64,000 nucleotides of DNA from positions 3,224,001 to 3,288,000 of the forward strand of contig OZ253548.1 in the NCBI GenBank assembly GCA_965262595.1, written 5' to 3'. Positions 52,008-60,738 of this stretch are shown here, piece by piece; the stretch's first letter is position 1; each line of letters opens with the position of its first letter. The stretch is from CATQHB01 sp965262595. GTDB taxonomy: Bacteria; Chloroflexota; Dehalococcoidia; Lucifugimonadales; UBA3495. The notes beneath the pieces are model-generated. The model was not told the origin of the DNA and did not search any database. It saw only the letters and a program-made list of their open reading frames with translations. The translations under genes and the position numbers were made by a program.

Positions 52008-53216
52008 GTGACCGGACCGCTGGCCGATAAGCACATTGTCCTGGGCGTTACCGGCAGCATTGCCTGCTACAAGGCGGTTGACCTGGCCAGCAAGCTGGTG
52101 CAGGCCGGGGCGCTGGTGGACGTGGTTATGAGTTATGGGGCCACGCGGTTTGTAACGCCCCTGGCTTTCCGCAGTATCACCCACCGGGAAGTGGTAACCG
52201 ATATTTACGACACCGGCTCCGAGTTTGCCAACGAGCACGTGGCCCTGGCGCGCCGAGCCGATATTGTAGTTATTGCTCCGGCGACGGTGCACTGCATCGC
52301 CAAGTTGGCCGCCGGGCTGGCCGATGACCCGTTGACCACCACCGTAATTGCGACTCAAGCTCCTTTGCTGCTAGCCCCGGCGATGGACGCCGCGATGTAC
52401 GACCACCCGGCCACCCAGGAAAACCTGGAAAAGCTGCGTCAAAGAGGAGTCGGCATCGCCGGCCCGGCCCCCGGCCGGTTGGCCTCCGGTCTGATCGGCA
52501 TGGGCCGTCTGCTGGAGACTCCCGAGCTGCTGGGACACATTGCCGCGGCGCTGGGACAGTCCGGCGACCTGGTCGGGCGCACTATCGTCATCAGCGCGGG
52601 TGGCACTCAGGAACCGATTGACCCGGTACGGGTAATTACCAATAACTCCTCCGGCAAGATGGGCTATGCCCTGGCCGAGGCGGCCCGCGACCGGGGCGCT
52701 AAAGTGGTGCTGGTGGCGGCTCCTACCGGCTTGGCCGACCCGCCCCTGGTGCAACTGGTGAGGGTGCAGACGGCGGGGCAAATGGCCGAGGCGGTCTTGC
52801 GGGAGGTCGGGCAGGCCGATGCGCTGATAATGGCGGCGGCGGTGGCTGATTACCGTCCGGCAGCGGCGGCGGAGCAGAAAATCAAGAAGGCGGACGCCGA
52901 CCTGAATATTCAACTGGCTAAAACCACCGACATCCTGGAGGCGGCCCGGGGCGACTTCGTCAAGGTTGGGTTTGCCGCCGAAAGCGAAAACCTGGTAGCC
53001 AACGCCTCCGACAAGGTGCGGCGCAAGTCCCTGGACTTAATCGTAGCCAACGACATCACCGTCGCCGACAGCGGATTCGGCTCCGACACCAACAAGGTGG
53101 TGCTGATTGACCGGGAGTTGCAAGTAGAAGAGCTGCCTCTGCTGACCAAGTACGAGGTAAGCCAACGGATTTTAGACCGGGTTCAGCCTCTGTTGCCGAA
53201 GGTAAGGCCGGAGTGA
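52008..53216 (+). CDS. coaBC: Phosphopantothenoylcysteine synthetase/decarboxylase
   Basis: 402 residues from GTG at 52008, preceded by GGAAGGGAG; an upstream in-frame TTG has no binding site. The N-terminal flavoprotein half starts HIVLGVTGSIACYKAVDLAS and the C-terminal synthetase half has ISAGGTQEPIDPVRVITNNSSGKMGYALAE. It adds cysteine to 4'-phosphopantothenate and decarboxylates the product. Two usual motifs differ: APAMD in place of PAMN, and RLASGLIGMGR in place of the cysteine-containing CGxxGxGR. It lies 125 bases after coaX. Confidence 0.94.
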   Translation: MTGPLADKHIVLGVTGSIACYKAVDLASKLVQAGALVDVVMSYGATRFVTPLAFRSITHREVVTDIYDTGSEFANEHVALARRADIVVIAPATVHCIAKLAAGLADDPLTTTVIATQAPLLLAPAMDAAMYDHPATQENLEKLRQRGVGIAGPAPGRLASGLIGMGRLLETPELLGHIAAALGQSGDLVGRTIVISAGGTQEPIDPVRVITNNSSGKMGYALAEAARDRGAKVVLVAAPTGLADPPLVQLVRVQTAGQMAEAVLREVGQADALIMAAAVADYRPAAAAEQKIKKADADLNIQLAKTTDILEAARGDFVKVGFAAESENLVANASDKVRRKSLDLIVANDITVADSGFGSDTNKVVLIDRELQVEELPLLTKYEVSQRILDRVQPLLPKVRPE

Positions 53217-53343
53217 GGCTTGAGCCAAGGATCGGCAAGGTCCCGCCGGACGTTCCGGTGGCATCGGGTGGCCGACGTGCTGTCAGAAGCGCCCTACCCC
53301 GGCGAACTCCGCGATGGTTGACTATGTTCTCAGGGAGTAGTCC

Positions 53344-53934
53344 GTGAATCCTCAACCCGTAAAGCTGTCCGGTCAACATATCCGGCTGGAACCCATTGGC
53401 CTGCAACACGCCGAGGACCTGTATGCGGTAGGGACGGACGAAGCCATTTGGCGCTACCTGCCGAGACCGGCCTTCGCCGATTTGGATGATGCCAGGGAGT
53501 GGATAAGGGGCTGCATTTCCCTCAGGGAATCCGGAGCGCGTATTCAGTTTGCCGTGGTGCTGGCGCAGGAGGAGCGGGCGGTCGGCTCCACCGGCTATTT
53601 GGATATTGACCGGCCCAACCGGGCATTGGAAATCGGAATGACCTGGTACGGGGTTGAATACCAGCGCACCGCGGTAAATACCGAATGCAAGTACTTGTTG
53701 TTGCGCCATGCCTTCGAGGACTTGGGGGCGCTGCGCGTTTGCCTCAAGACCGACAGTCGCAATGAGCGTTCGCAGCGGGCGATCGAGCGAATCGGCGGGG
53801 TGCGTGAAGGAGTGTGGCGGAATCATCGGATTACCTGGGATGGAGTAAACCGGCACTCGGTGTTTTACAGCATTATTGAAGACGAATGGCCCAGGGTGCG
53901 CCAGGAATTGGAACGGAAGCTGACCGGAGCTTGA
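53344..53934 (+). CDS. GNAT family N-acetyltransferase (RimJ/RimL-like)
   Basis: 196 residues from GTG at 53344 preceded by AGGGAG. The order of elements is that of Acetyltransf_3 proteins: LSGQHIRLEPIGLQHAEDLY, strand IQFAVVLAQEERAVGSTGYLDI, GMTWYGVEYQRTAVNTECK, and the acetyl-CoA region ALRVCLKTDSRNERSQRAIERIGGVREG. These enzymes acetylate protein N-termini or small amines. The target is unknown. It follows coaBC and may be co-transcribed, though about 125 bases separate them. Confidence 0.9.
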   Translation: MNPQPVKLSGQHIRLEPIGLQHAEDLYAVGTDEAIWRYLPRPAFADLDDAREWIRGCISLRESGARIQFAVVLAQEERAVGSTGYLDIDRPNRALEIGMTWYGVEYQRTAVNTECKYLLLRHAFEDLGALRVCLKTDSRNERSQRAIERIGGVREGVWRNHRITWDGVNRHSVFYSIIEDEWPRVRQELERKLTGA

Positions 53935-54070
53935 ACGCGTTGCGCCGAAAAGAAATTGGAGCAATAAACCGGCATCTCCCAGCCGATTAGTGCTTCCGTC
54001 GGATCCCCGATCTTCGCGCTTGTCCGTCCCGCCACACCCGGCGCGGGGAGCCTGATTTTCGGCAAGATAA

Positions 54071-54102
54071 AAGGGGCGGGTGTATTTCACACCCCGCCCC
54101 TT
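54071..54102. terminator. GGGGCGGG hairpin between convergent genes
   Basis: AAGGGGCGGGTGT (54071-54083) pairs with ACACCCCGCCCCTT (54089-54102) with one bulged base, between the convergent GNAT and LLM genes. It is the third member of the dispersed GGGGCGGG hairpin family. Confidence 0.65.
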
Positions 54103-54189
54103 AATTGCTTCAAGCCCGCTCGCGGCGAGCCTGTCGTATAACCCGCTCGTGCAACCTGCTCGTACCTGAGCTTGTCGAAGGATGCTCGA

Positions 54190-55332
54190 CTAGTCTTCCT
54201 TGACCGCCGGAATCACTTTGGTGCCCAGCAGTTCCACCGATCGCATGACGTCTTCGTGGGCCATGTTGCCTTCGTTGCCGTAGATCAGCATATACCCCGG
54301 GTCCAGGGTCTGCTTGATGTACCGCAACTTCTTGATAACCGTTTCGGGGCTGCCGACGATGATGTTGTGAGCTTCTTGCAAGTCCTCGTAGCTCATCCGC
54401 ACTCCGATGGTGCCGGTGCCGATGGTGGGGCGGGACATCTTTATCCGCAGCGCTTCCCGGGACTGATACCCAGGCGGGTCGTTGAACTCTATCGGGCCTC
54501 GCTGCCGGTGATTCTCGGTCCACAGGAAGGTTCGGCCCACCTCCTGCGCCTTTTCGTCGGTATCGGCTACCAGGCAGCGTATCAGGTATCCGAAATGCTC
54601 CGGCCCCGGCTCGTAACCTTCCTCCCGGGCCGTCTCAAAGTAGATGTCCTTCAACTGCTTGGTCAAATCCAGCAGCGAACCCAGGTTCATATAGGGATAC
54701 TGCCGCTTGGCCGCCCAGATGACGCTTTCCGGGCTGCCGGTGCCGGGGAACCACACCGCCGGATGGGGCTTTTGGATTGGCACCACCCAGGGATTGACCA
54801 TCCGGTGCGGGAAATAGCGGCCCTCCCAGCGGAAGGGGCCGGGCGTAGTCCAGCACTTGACGATCAGGTCGTGGGCCTCCTCAAACCGGTCCCGGTTCTC
54901 CGTGGGGCTGATGCCGGCGTGCAGCGTTTCCACCGCAGTACCGCGCACAAAGCCGGAAATTATCCGCCCGCCGGAGATGCAGTCCAGCATGGCGATTTCC
55001 TCGGCCATTTTCACCGGATCGCTGAGGGCGATTACGTTGCCCAGCATCGCAATCTTAACCCGTTTGGTCACTTTGGCGATTACCGCCGCGTCCACGTTCA
55101 CCGAAGGCTTCATGCACCAATAGGAGGAGTGGTGTTCGTTGGACATTATGCCGTCGAAGCCCATCTCATCGGCCAAGGTATATTGGTCGTGGTAGTTGCC
55201 GTAAAGCACGTGGGCCTTTTCCGGGTCAAAGTGGGTATTGGGGAAGTGCATCCGCCCCGACTCATAGGGGGCCAAGTCTTCATCGGTTACATGGCCGTAA
55301 GGTTGTTCCGAGAACCAAAAAACTTCCGTCAT
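54190..55332 (-). CDS. LLM-class flavin-dependent oxidoreductase
   Basis: 380 residues from ATG at 55332, preceded by GGAAAGGAG; a farther in-frame ATG is unsupported. It is collinear with bacterial-luciferase-like monooxygenases: GFDGIMSNEHHSSYW near the N-terminus, AMLGNVIALSDPVKMAEEIAMLDCISGGRIISGFVRG in the barrel centre, and a C-terminal VGSPETVIKKLRYIKQTL loop. Such enzymes use FMNH2 or F420 to oxidise diverse organic substrates and are abundant in SAR202-type Chloroflexota. Cofactor and substrate cannot be told here. It is followed by a shared terminator hairpin. Confidence 0.92.
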   Translation of the reverse strand: MTEVFWFSEQPYGHVTDEDLAPYESGRMHFPNTHFDPEKAHVLYGNYHDQYTLADEMGFDGIMSNEHHSSYWCMKPSVNVDAAVIAKVTKRVKIAMLGNVIALSDPVKMAEEIAMLDCISGGRIISGFVRGTAVETLHAGISPTENRDRFEEAHDLIVKCWTTPGPFRWEGRYFPHRMVNPWVVPIQKPHPAVWFPGTGSPESVIWAAKRQYPYMNLGSLLDLTKQLKDIYFETAREEGYEPGPEHFGYLIRCLVADTDEKAQEVGRTFLWTENHRQRGPIEFNDPPGYQSREALRIKMSRPTIGTGTIGVRMSYEDLQEAHNIIVGSPETVIKKLRYIKQTLDPGYMLIYGNEGNMAHEDVMRSVELLGTKVIPAVKED

Positions 55333-55520
55333 CGCTCGCTCCTTTCCGTGCTGTAATCCGGTTTCCAAAGGCAACCGTGGCTGCTAACAAAGTCGCTAAA
55401 CCATAGGCCGTTAAACAATGCCCGTTTCAGTCATCCAAATAATAACAATCCGAAAACCGGCGTTCGCGCCACCCCGGTTCGGGCCGCTCCCAATAATTGT
55501 GCCAGGGTTAACCACCGCTT

Positions 55521-56318
55521 TTATTTCCCCGACAAAAACTCGTTAACCACCGTCAGGAAGTCGGCGGGTTTTTCCAGGGCTGGAGAATGGCCGCAATTAT
55601 CAATTACCCGCAGCGTAGCGTTGGGCAGCGCCGCCTGAAACAGCTCCCCGCATTCCACCGGAATTATCGCATCCTGCCGACCCCAAACCAGCAACGTCGG
55701 AGTGGTTACCTGGGGCAGATAGAAGGGCAGGCTGGGGTTGTACAAGTAGGGACGCCAGCACAGCCGGGATGCCATCTCCTGGTTGGTATGGGCCACCAAT
55801 TGCTCCTCCGGCGTCAACTCGCCTTGCTGGTATTGCTCGGCGTTGGGAACCTGGCTGATATCGTAAAACCGCTGGTTCATCCGGGTTTCGGCGGACACCA
55901 TAAAAATCTCGGCGATGTCCGATTGCTCCGGCTTAATCCCGGCGGCCCCCACCAGAATCAACGCGCGGAGATCGCATTGGCACATTGCGGCCATTTCCGC
56001 TGCCACCCATCCGCCCATTGAGGAACCCATCAGGACATATTGTTCCAGGCCCAGGGTTCGGGCCATTGCCAGGTTGAAATGGGCCACGTCGTTAATGGTA
56101 TAGACCCAATCGGGGCGTTCCGTGCCGTTGAACCCGGGTTGAGAGGGAACGTACACGGTGTAGGTCTTGGCCAATTCCTCGTGGTAGGGCTGCCAGCCGG
56201 CGTTGCCCCCGGCTCCGTGCAGAAAGAGCAAGGGCGGGCCGGAGCCACCGGAGAACAGCTCCACCGCGGTATCGGCTACGGTAATCATGGACTTATTGTG
56301 GCTCTGGGTCGTTGTCAT
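55521..56318 (-). CDS. Alpha/beta hydrolase (MhpC-like)
   Basis: 265 residues, preceded by AGGAG. The oxyanion-hole region LLFLHGAGGNAG, nucleophile elbow GSSMGGWVA with Ser as nucleophile, acid residue in LLVWGRQDAIIPVECG, and NCGHSPALEKP with the catalytic His make a complete triad. The fold and length match C-C bond hydrolases and esterases such as MhpC, which act after extradiol ring cleavage. With LigB- and VOC-type genes elsewhere in the window this is plausible but not proven. It lies just upstream of the LLM oxidoreductase on the same strand. Confidence 0.9.
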   Translation of the reverse strand: MTTTQSHNKSMITVADTAVELFSGGSGPPLLFLHGAGGNAGWQPYHEELAKTYTVYVPSQPGFNGTERPDWVYTINDVAHFNLAMARTLGLEQYVLMGSSMGGWVAAEMAAMCQCDLRALILVGAAGIKPEQSDIAEIFMVSAETRMNQRFYDISQVPNAEQYQQGELTPEEQLVAHTNQEMASRLCWRPYLYNPSLPFYLPQVTTPTLLVWGRQDAIIPVECGELFQAALPNATLRVIDNCGHSPALEKPADFLTVVNEFLSGK

Positions 56319-56517
56319 CCACTGACTCCTATCTAACTGTTGTCGGGATTCAGCCGGTTAGCCGGATTCAGCTATGCGGCTGTTGTAAGCCAAGGCGAAG
56401 TTGCCGGGGCAAAACGAGGAATTATTCGCATTTTGTTACAGACGCTTATTATTGTCAAGTTTGCCTTGGACGTAGGCAGGACATTCGCAATTCCTTGTCC
56501 GAATGCCCCGGAATTCG

Positions 56518-56628
56518 TCCTTCCGGCGCAGGCCGGAATCCAGGCAGTCGGTCCAAAGTACAGCGGGCCTATACCAGCGGCACTATACCAGGGATTCCAT
56601 GGATTAGGGATTTCTCCGGAATGACGGC
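56518..56628. repeat. REP-like palindromic element before citrate synthase
   Basis: TCCTTCCGGCGCAGGCCGGAAT near 56518-56540 and the partly inverted TCTCCGGAATGACGG near 56612-56626 resemble the element at 18993-19103. Confidence 0.5.
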
Positions 56629-56707
56629 AGCGGGACCGGAACGAAAGGAGCCAATCCGAGGTATAGAGAGCCAAATGCGATCGCCCTGGGCGTGGGCGCA
56701 GCTTTGC

Positions 56708-56736
56708 TTGACACTCCTAGGGGCTGATGCTAAAAT
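56708..56736 (+). promoter_or_regulatory. Sigma70-like promoter for citrate synthase
   Basis: TTGACA (56708-56713) and TAAAAT (56731-56736) with a 17-base spacer, about 170 bases before the start codon. Confidence 0.65.
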
Positions 56737-56908
56737 CCGGCCAAAACTGCCTTGGCTTTTCCTTAGACAAATTCTTGCAATCCAAGCTGTTCCCGGTTGT
56801 CCAGCTCGTACCGCTCTGCGCCGCATTTTCAAGGTCAAGGGCCGCTGAGCCACGGTGCAAAGGGCGCAAAATGGGGAGCGCTGGAGACACCTGGCAGGAG
56901 GTTGGTTA

Positions 56909-58042
56909 ATGGCCCCGGAGATTAGGAAGGGACTAAAGGATGTTTACCTGGATACCACCACAGCCAGCTTTATTGACGGCGAGGAGGGAAAACTCCTCTA
57001 CCGCGGCTACAACATCCACGACTTGGCCGAGAAATCGACCTTTGAAGAAGTCATCTATCTTTTGCTTTATGGCAAGCTCCCGACCCGGCAGGAACTGGAA
57101 GCCTTTGATCGGATTCTCCGTGCCAACCGCCACATACCGGACGAGGTTATCCAAGTCCTGGACCTGGTCAAGACCAGCCACCCGATGGACGCACTGCGTA
57201 CCGGCCTTTCCGCCCTTTCTGCCTTTGACTCGGACGTAACCGACAATTCCGTTGAAGCTACCATACGCAAGGGCATCCGTCTTACCGCTATGGGGCCGAC
57301 TATCGTCGCCGCGCACCACCGCCTGCGCCAGGGTCTGGAGCCGGTAGCTCCCAACCCGGACCTGAGCCTCGCCGGGAACTTCCTCTATATGCTGTTCAAT
57401 GAACTGCCCGACGAGGAGACTACCAAGCTGCTGGACGTTGATTTTATCCTCCATGCCGAGCACGGGGCCAACGCTTCGGCCTTTGGAGCCCGGGTGACCG
57501 CTTCCACCATTTCCGACCTGCACTCGGCGGTAGTCACCGGCGTCGGTACCCTTAAAGGCCCAGCCCACGGCGGGGCCGCCGAAGAAGTTATGAAGATGGC
57601 GCTGGAAATCGGCCAGCCGGAAAACGCTGAGGAGTATTGCCGCAACATTTTGGACAACGGCGGCCGGATTATGGGATTTGGGCATCGGGTTTACCGCGCT
57701 GAAGACCCCCGAGCGCGCCACCTGAGGGAACGCTCCCGCATTCTCAGCGAAAAAGTGGGCCAGCCCCACTGGTTCCAGATACTGACCTTTGTGGAAGAGA
57801 ACGCGATGGTGCCCTACCGATCCCGGGGCATCTTTGTTAACGTGGACTTCTTCGCCGGTTCCATCTACTACCTGCTGGGCATTCCCGACGACTTGTTCAT
57901 TTCCATCTTCGCCCTGGGCCGCATTCCCGGCTGGACGCTGCAATGTGTGGAGCAGTATGAGGACAATATCCTCATCCGCCCGCTGCTGGAGTACACCGGC
58001 GAAATGGACCTGGAATATGTGCCGCTGGAACAACGGGGGTAG
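56909..58042 (+). CDS. Citrate synthase (or 2-methylcitrate synthase)
   Basis: 377 residues from ATG at 56909, preceded by AGGAGG. LDTTTASFIDGEEGKLLYRGYNI at the N-terminus, EHGANASAFGARV, PAHGGAAEEVMKM, the conserved GFGHRVYRAEDPRA, and NVDFFAGSIYYLLGIP with the catalytic Asp give all active-site regions of the dimeric citrate-synthase family. The enzyme condenses oxaloacetate with acetyl-CoA (or propionyl-CoA) to feed the TCA or methylcitrate cycle. Citrate and methylcitrate synthases are hard to separate on sequence alone. Confidence 0.95.
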   Translation: MAPEIRKGLKDVYLDTTTASFIDGEEGKLLYRGYNIHDLAEKSTFEEVIYLLLYGKLPTRQELEAFDRILRANRHIPDEVIQVLDLVKTSHPMDALRTGLSALSAFDSDVTDNSVEATIRKGIRLTAMGPTIVAAHHRLRQGLEPVAPNPDLSLAGNFLYMLFNELPDEETTKLLDVDFILHAEHGANASAFGARVTASTISDLHSAVVTGVGTLKGPAHGGAAEEVMKMALEIGQPENAEEYCRNILDNGGRIMGFGHRVYRAEDPRARHLRERSRILSEKVGQPHWFQILTFVEENAMVPYRSRGIFVNVDFFAGSIYYLLGIPDDLFISIFALGRIPGWTLQCVEQYEDNILIRPLLEYTGEMDLEYVPLEQRG

Positions 58043-58482
58043 CCGCCTGAAGCGGTTGGCCCGGCTCATTCAGGCCTTTGGATTTAACCGATAAGACCGA
58101 TAAGTCGGATGAACGGTTAGCCGGCGTCCGGCCCGGCGCCCTCTTGGCGGCCTACGCATAGAAGCTGGTTGTAGATACCGGGTTTCCCGTAATCCGGCAT
58201 TTATAGTTTCTGCCGCGTTTCTTCTCAGACGATGTTGGGCAACGTGGGGCCGGGACGATGAATCCCGCAGCTACTTTACGGCTGCCTTACTTGGCAGGTT
58301 GGCAGGTATAGCCCGGATAACGGCCATTCGGTAGAGGCAGCTCAACTTACGGTACGGTACGGTCCTTTCCGGTAGAACCTCTAAAGCGGCTTCCAGACCC
58401 TTCCCGGTCTTGTCCCGCTCCCAGTCTGGGCCTAACCCCACGCCCGCGCCGCTTGCCGTATACTTGCCGTATAATTGAAGCC
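58043..58482. other. Intergenic region (440 bp), little recognised
   Basis: No gene supported. A small CCGATAAGACCGATAAGTCGG hairpin-like stretch lies near 58088. A TATAAT at 58470-58475 is only 8 bases before the MidA-like ATG, which would give a nearly leaderless mRNA. Confidence 0.4.
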
Positions 58483-59832
58483 ATGACCCCAGAGCAGGAA
58501 ATCCGCCGCCGCATTCGGGACTCCGGAGCGGTTACCTTCGCCGAGTTTATGGAGGTGGCTCTCTACTGGCCTGACGGCGGCTACTACAGCTATCAGCCGG
58601 GGGCCGCCGAACCCTTTGGCGCTGCGGGAGACTATTTCACCAGCCCCCTGGCTCATCCCACCTTTGGCGCCCTGCTGGCGGCGCAGCTTTACCAGTTCTG
58701 GCAACTTATGGACGCCCCCAACCCCTTTACCGTGGTGGAACAAGGGGCGGGCAACGGGCTGCTCTGCCACGACATTGTGACTGCCGCCGCCGGGTTGCCC
58801 GACGGCTTCGGCCGCTGTCTCCGCTACCTCTGCGTTGACCGACGCAGCGTCCCCGGTTCCGGATACGGCTACGAGGTCGGGCAGCCCGGCGTTAACCGGA
58901 TGGCGTCGTTGGGCTTGGCGTTGCGAGGTGTCCGCGGCTGTATCCTGTCCAACGAATTGCTGGACGCCTTCCCGGTGCACCTGGTGCGGAAGGAGCGGGG
59001 ACGGCTGCTGGAAGTTTACCTGACTCTGGACCTCGGCACTGGCGACCGGGTTAGCGCCGACGACGCTCAATTGGTGGAAACGCTGGCTGAGCCGAGCAAC
59101 CCCGGGTTGGCGGCGCGCCTGGCCGAGGCCGATATTGAGTTGGCCGAGGGGCAGACCGCCGAAATCAACCTGGTGCTGGAGGCTTGGGCCGAGGGAGTGG
59201 CGGCGTCGCTGGATGCCGGGTATGTCCTGACCATAGACTATGGCCGGATGGCAGAGGAGCTTTATTCGGCAAGGCTGCGGCCCCGGGGAACGCTGACCAC
59301 TTTCTACCGTCACGTTCAGACCGACGCTCCGCTGCGGGACATTGGCCGCCAGGATATGACCGCGTATGTGGATTTTACCGCAGTGGTTAATGCGGGCCGC
59401 CGGTTTGGGCTGACCCCTTTGGGCTTCACCACCCAGGGCAGGTTTCTCCGCAACCTGGGTTTAGACCGCTACCGCCGCCGGTTGGCCGCAGTTCCCTTGT
59501 CCCGGGGCTTGGCCGAAGCTAACCGCGCCGGATTGGCCGCCCTGGCCCGTAGTGGCGGGCTGGGCGATTTTCGGGCGCTGGTCCAGGGCAAGAACGTGGG
59601 CAACGGCAACGTGGGCAACAGCGTGGAAATAAACTCGGGAATCGGCCCGGGGCGGCCAACGCTGTGGGGATTCGGGCAAGCTCCCGCGGCGCAGGCGTTG
59701 GAACTGGCCGAAACCCTACCTGTCCCGCTGCTAACCGACCGCCACATTGCCCTTCCCGACGCCTGGCCTCGGGCCGCGGAGCAGGAGTTTGAGTTTGATC
59801 CGGAGCGGCTGTGGCCCGGGCAAGGGGGGTAA
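58483..59832 (+). CDS. MidA/NDUFAF7-family SAM-dependent methyltransferase (DUF185)
   Basis: 449 residues from ATG at 58483. ITFAEFMEVALYWPDGGYY-like sequence at the N-terminus (here VTFAEFMEVALYWPDGGYY), FTSPLAHPTFGALLAAQL, the SAM-binding VVEQGAGNGLLCHDIV and the later ILSNELLDAFPVHLV match the MidA/NDUFAF7 family of protein arginine methyltransferases. In mitochondria this protein methylates complex I; the bacterial targets are unknown. The C-terminal extension contains low-complexity Gly/Asn-rich sequence (VGNGNVGNSVE). It converges with the HD gene downstream. Confidence 0.9.
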   Translation: MTPEQEIRRRIRDSGAVTFAEFMEVALYWPDGGYYSYQPGAAEPFGAAGDYFTSPLAHPTFGALLAAQLYQFWQLMDAPNPFTVVEQGAGNGLLCHDIVTAAAGLPDGFGRCLRYLCVDRRSVPGSGYGYEVGQPGVNRMASLGLALRGVRGCILSNELLDAFPVHLVRKERGRLLEVYLTLDLGTGDRVSADDAQLVETLAEPSNPGLAARLAEADIELAEGQTAEINLVLEAWAEGVAASLDAGYVLTIDYGRMAEELYSARLRPRGTLTTFYRHVQTDAPLRDIGRQDMTAYVDFTAVVNAGRRFGLTPLGFTTQGRFLRNLGLDRYRRRLAAVPLSRGLAEANRAGLAALARSGGLGDFRALVQGKNVGNGNVGNSVEINSGIGPGRPTLWGFGQAPAAQALELAETLPVPLLTDRHIALPDAWPRAAEQEFEFDPERLWPGQGG

Positions 59833-59937
59833 TTCCCTAACCGCAGGAATGCCCCGAGAAGTGTTGCCGGAAATTCTCGATGCAGACCAATGCCGATGCT
59901 CGGAACTTTAGCAATCTGCCGAAGTGGTTAGGGAATT
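59831..59937. other. Structured inverted-repeat element (three-way-junction-like)
   Basis: AATTCCCTAACC (59831-59842) is exactly inverted at 59926-59937. Inside lie two further hairpins: CGAGAA/TTCTCG (59855-59860 with 59874-59879) and GCAGA/TCTGC (59882-59886 with 59915-59919) enclosing CCGA/TCGG. The element overlaps the MidA stop and sits between convergent genes. It could be a terminator, an ncRNA or a mobile element. Confidence 0.5.
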
Positions 59938-60062
59938 ATCCCTCTCACCTTGGGCCAGGGAGTTGACCTTTGGAGAAGGGGCCAATGGCGCGGACAAGGG
60001 ATGGCCTTGGCGCCGGCAATGGCAATGACAGTGGCAATGGTTCCAGTTGAATTTACTTGCTA

Positions 60063-60644
60063 CTACTCGGTTGTTGATTCCGCCGTCAGGCCGATCCGCT
60101 CCGCAATCGGCTTCATGCTTTCCACGATGAAGCTGATATGCTCGTCCAGGTCCACCCCCAGCTCCTCGGCTCCCTTGCGAATGTCCTCCCGGTTCACGTC
60201 TCGGGCAAAGTTCTTGTCCCGCAACTTCCGGTGCACCGACCGGGGCGACAAATCATCCAGGCTCTTGCCAGGGCGCACCAAGGCGACGGCGCGAATGAAA
60301 CCGGACAGCTCGTCCACCGCGAACAAGGTATGCTCCAGCAATGACTCCCGGGGGATGCCGGTATGCTCCCCGTGGGTTAGCACCGCCCGGATAATATCTT
60401 CCGGGTAGCCGTGTTCCCGCAGAATGTTGGCCCCGAAAGTGGGGTGCGACTCCGGAGTGGGGCAGATTTCCCAGTCAAAGTCGTGGAGCAGCCCGGCAAT
60501 GGCCCAGCGTTCTTCATCCTCGCCGTACTTGCGGGCGTAACCCCGCATCGCCGCCTCCACCGTGAACAGATGCTTCAGCAGCATATCCGTCTGTACGTGC
60601 TGATCCAGAAACTCCAGCGTCTGCGCCCGATCCATAACATCCAT
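60063..60644 (-). CDS. HD-domain phosphohydrolase-like protein
   Basis: 193 residues from ATG at 60644, ten bases after GGGGAGG. The HD pattern is present: KHLFTVEAAMRGYARKY, then AIAGLLHDFDWE (HD), ESHPTFGANILREHGYPEDIIRAVLTHGEHT and a C-terminal helix (FAVDELSGFIRAVALVRP). HDIG-type hydrolases act on nucleotides or other phosphomonoesters. The substrate is not known. It is separated from the next minus-strand gene (trmI) by about 95 bases and probably transcribed after it. Confidence 0.87.
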   Translation of the reverse strand: MDVMDRAQTLEFLDQHVQTDMLLKHLFTVEAAMRGYARKYGEDEERWAIAGLLHDFDWEICPTPESHPTFGANILREHGYPEDIIRAVLTHGEHTGIPRESLLEHTLFAVDELSGFIRAVALVRPGKSLDDLSPRSVHRKLRDKNFARDVNREDIRKGAEELGVDLDEHISFIVESMKPIAERIGLTAESTTE

Positions 60645-60738
60645 AGTCAGGCAGCCTCCCCAAAGATAAACTTTAGCCAAAATATAGAAAGTAAAGTTGG
60701 AAGCGCGGATTTACCTGAGCCGACGGCCGGACGGGGAA

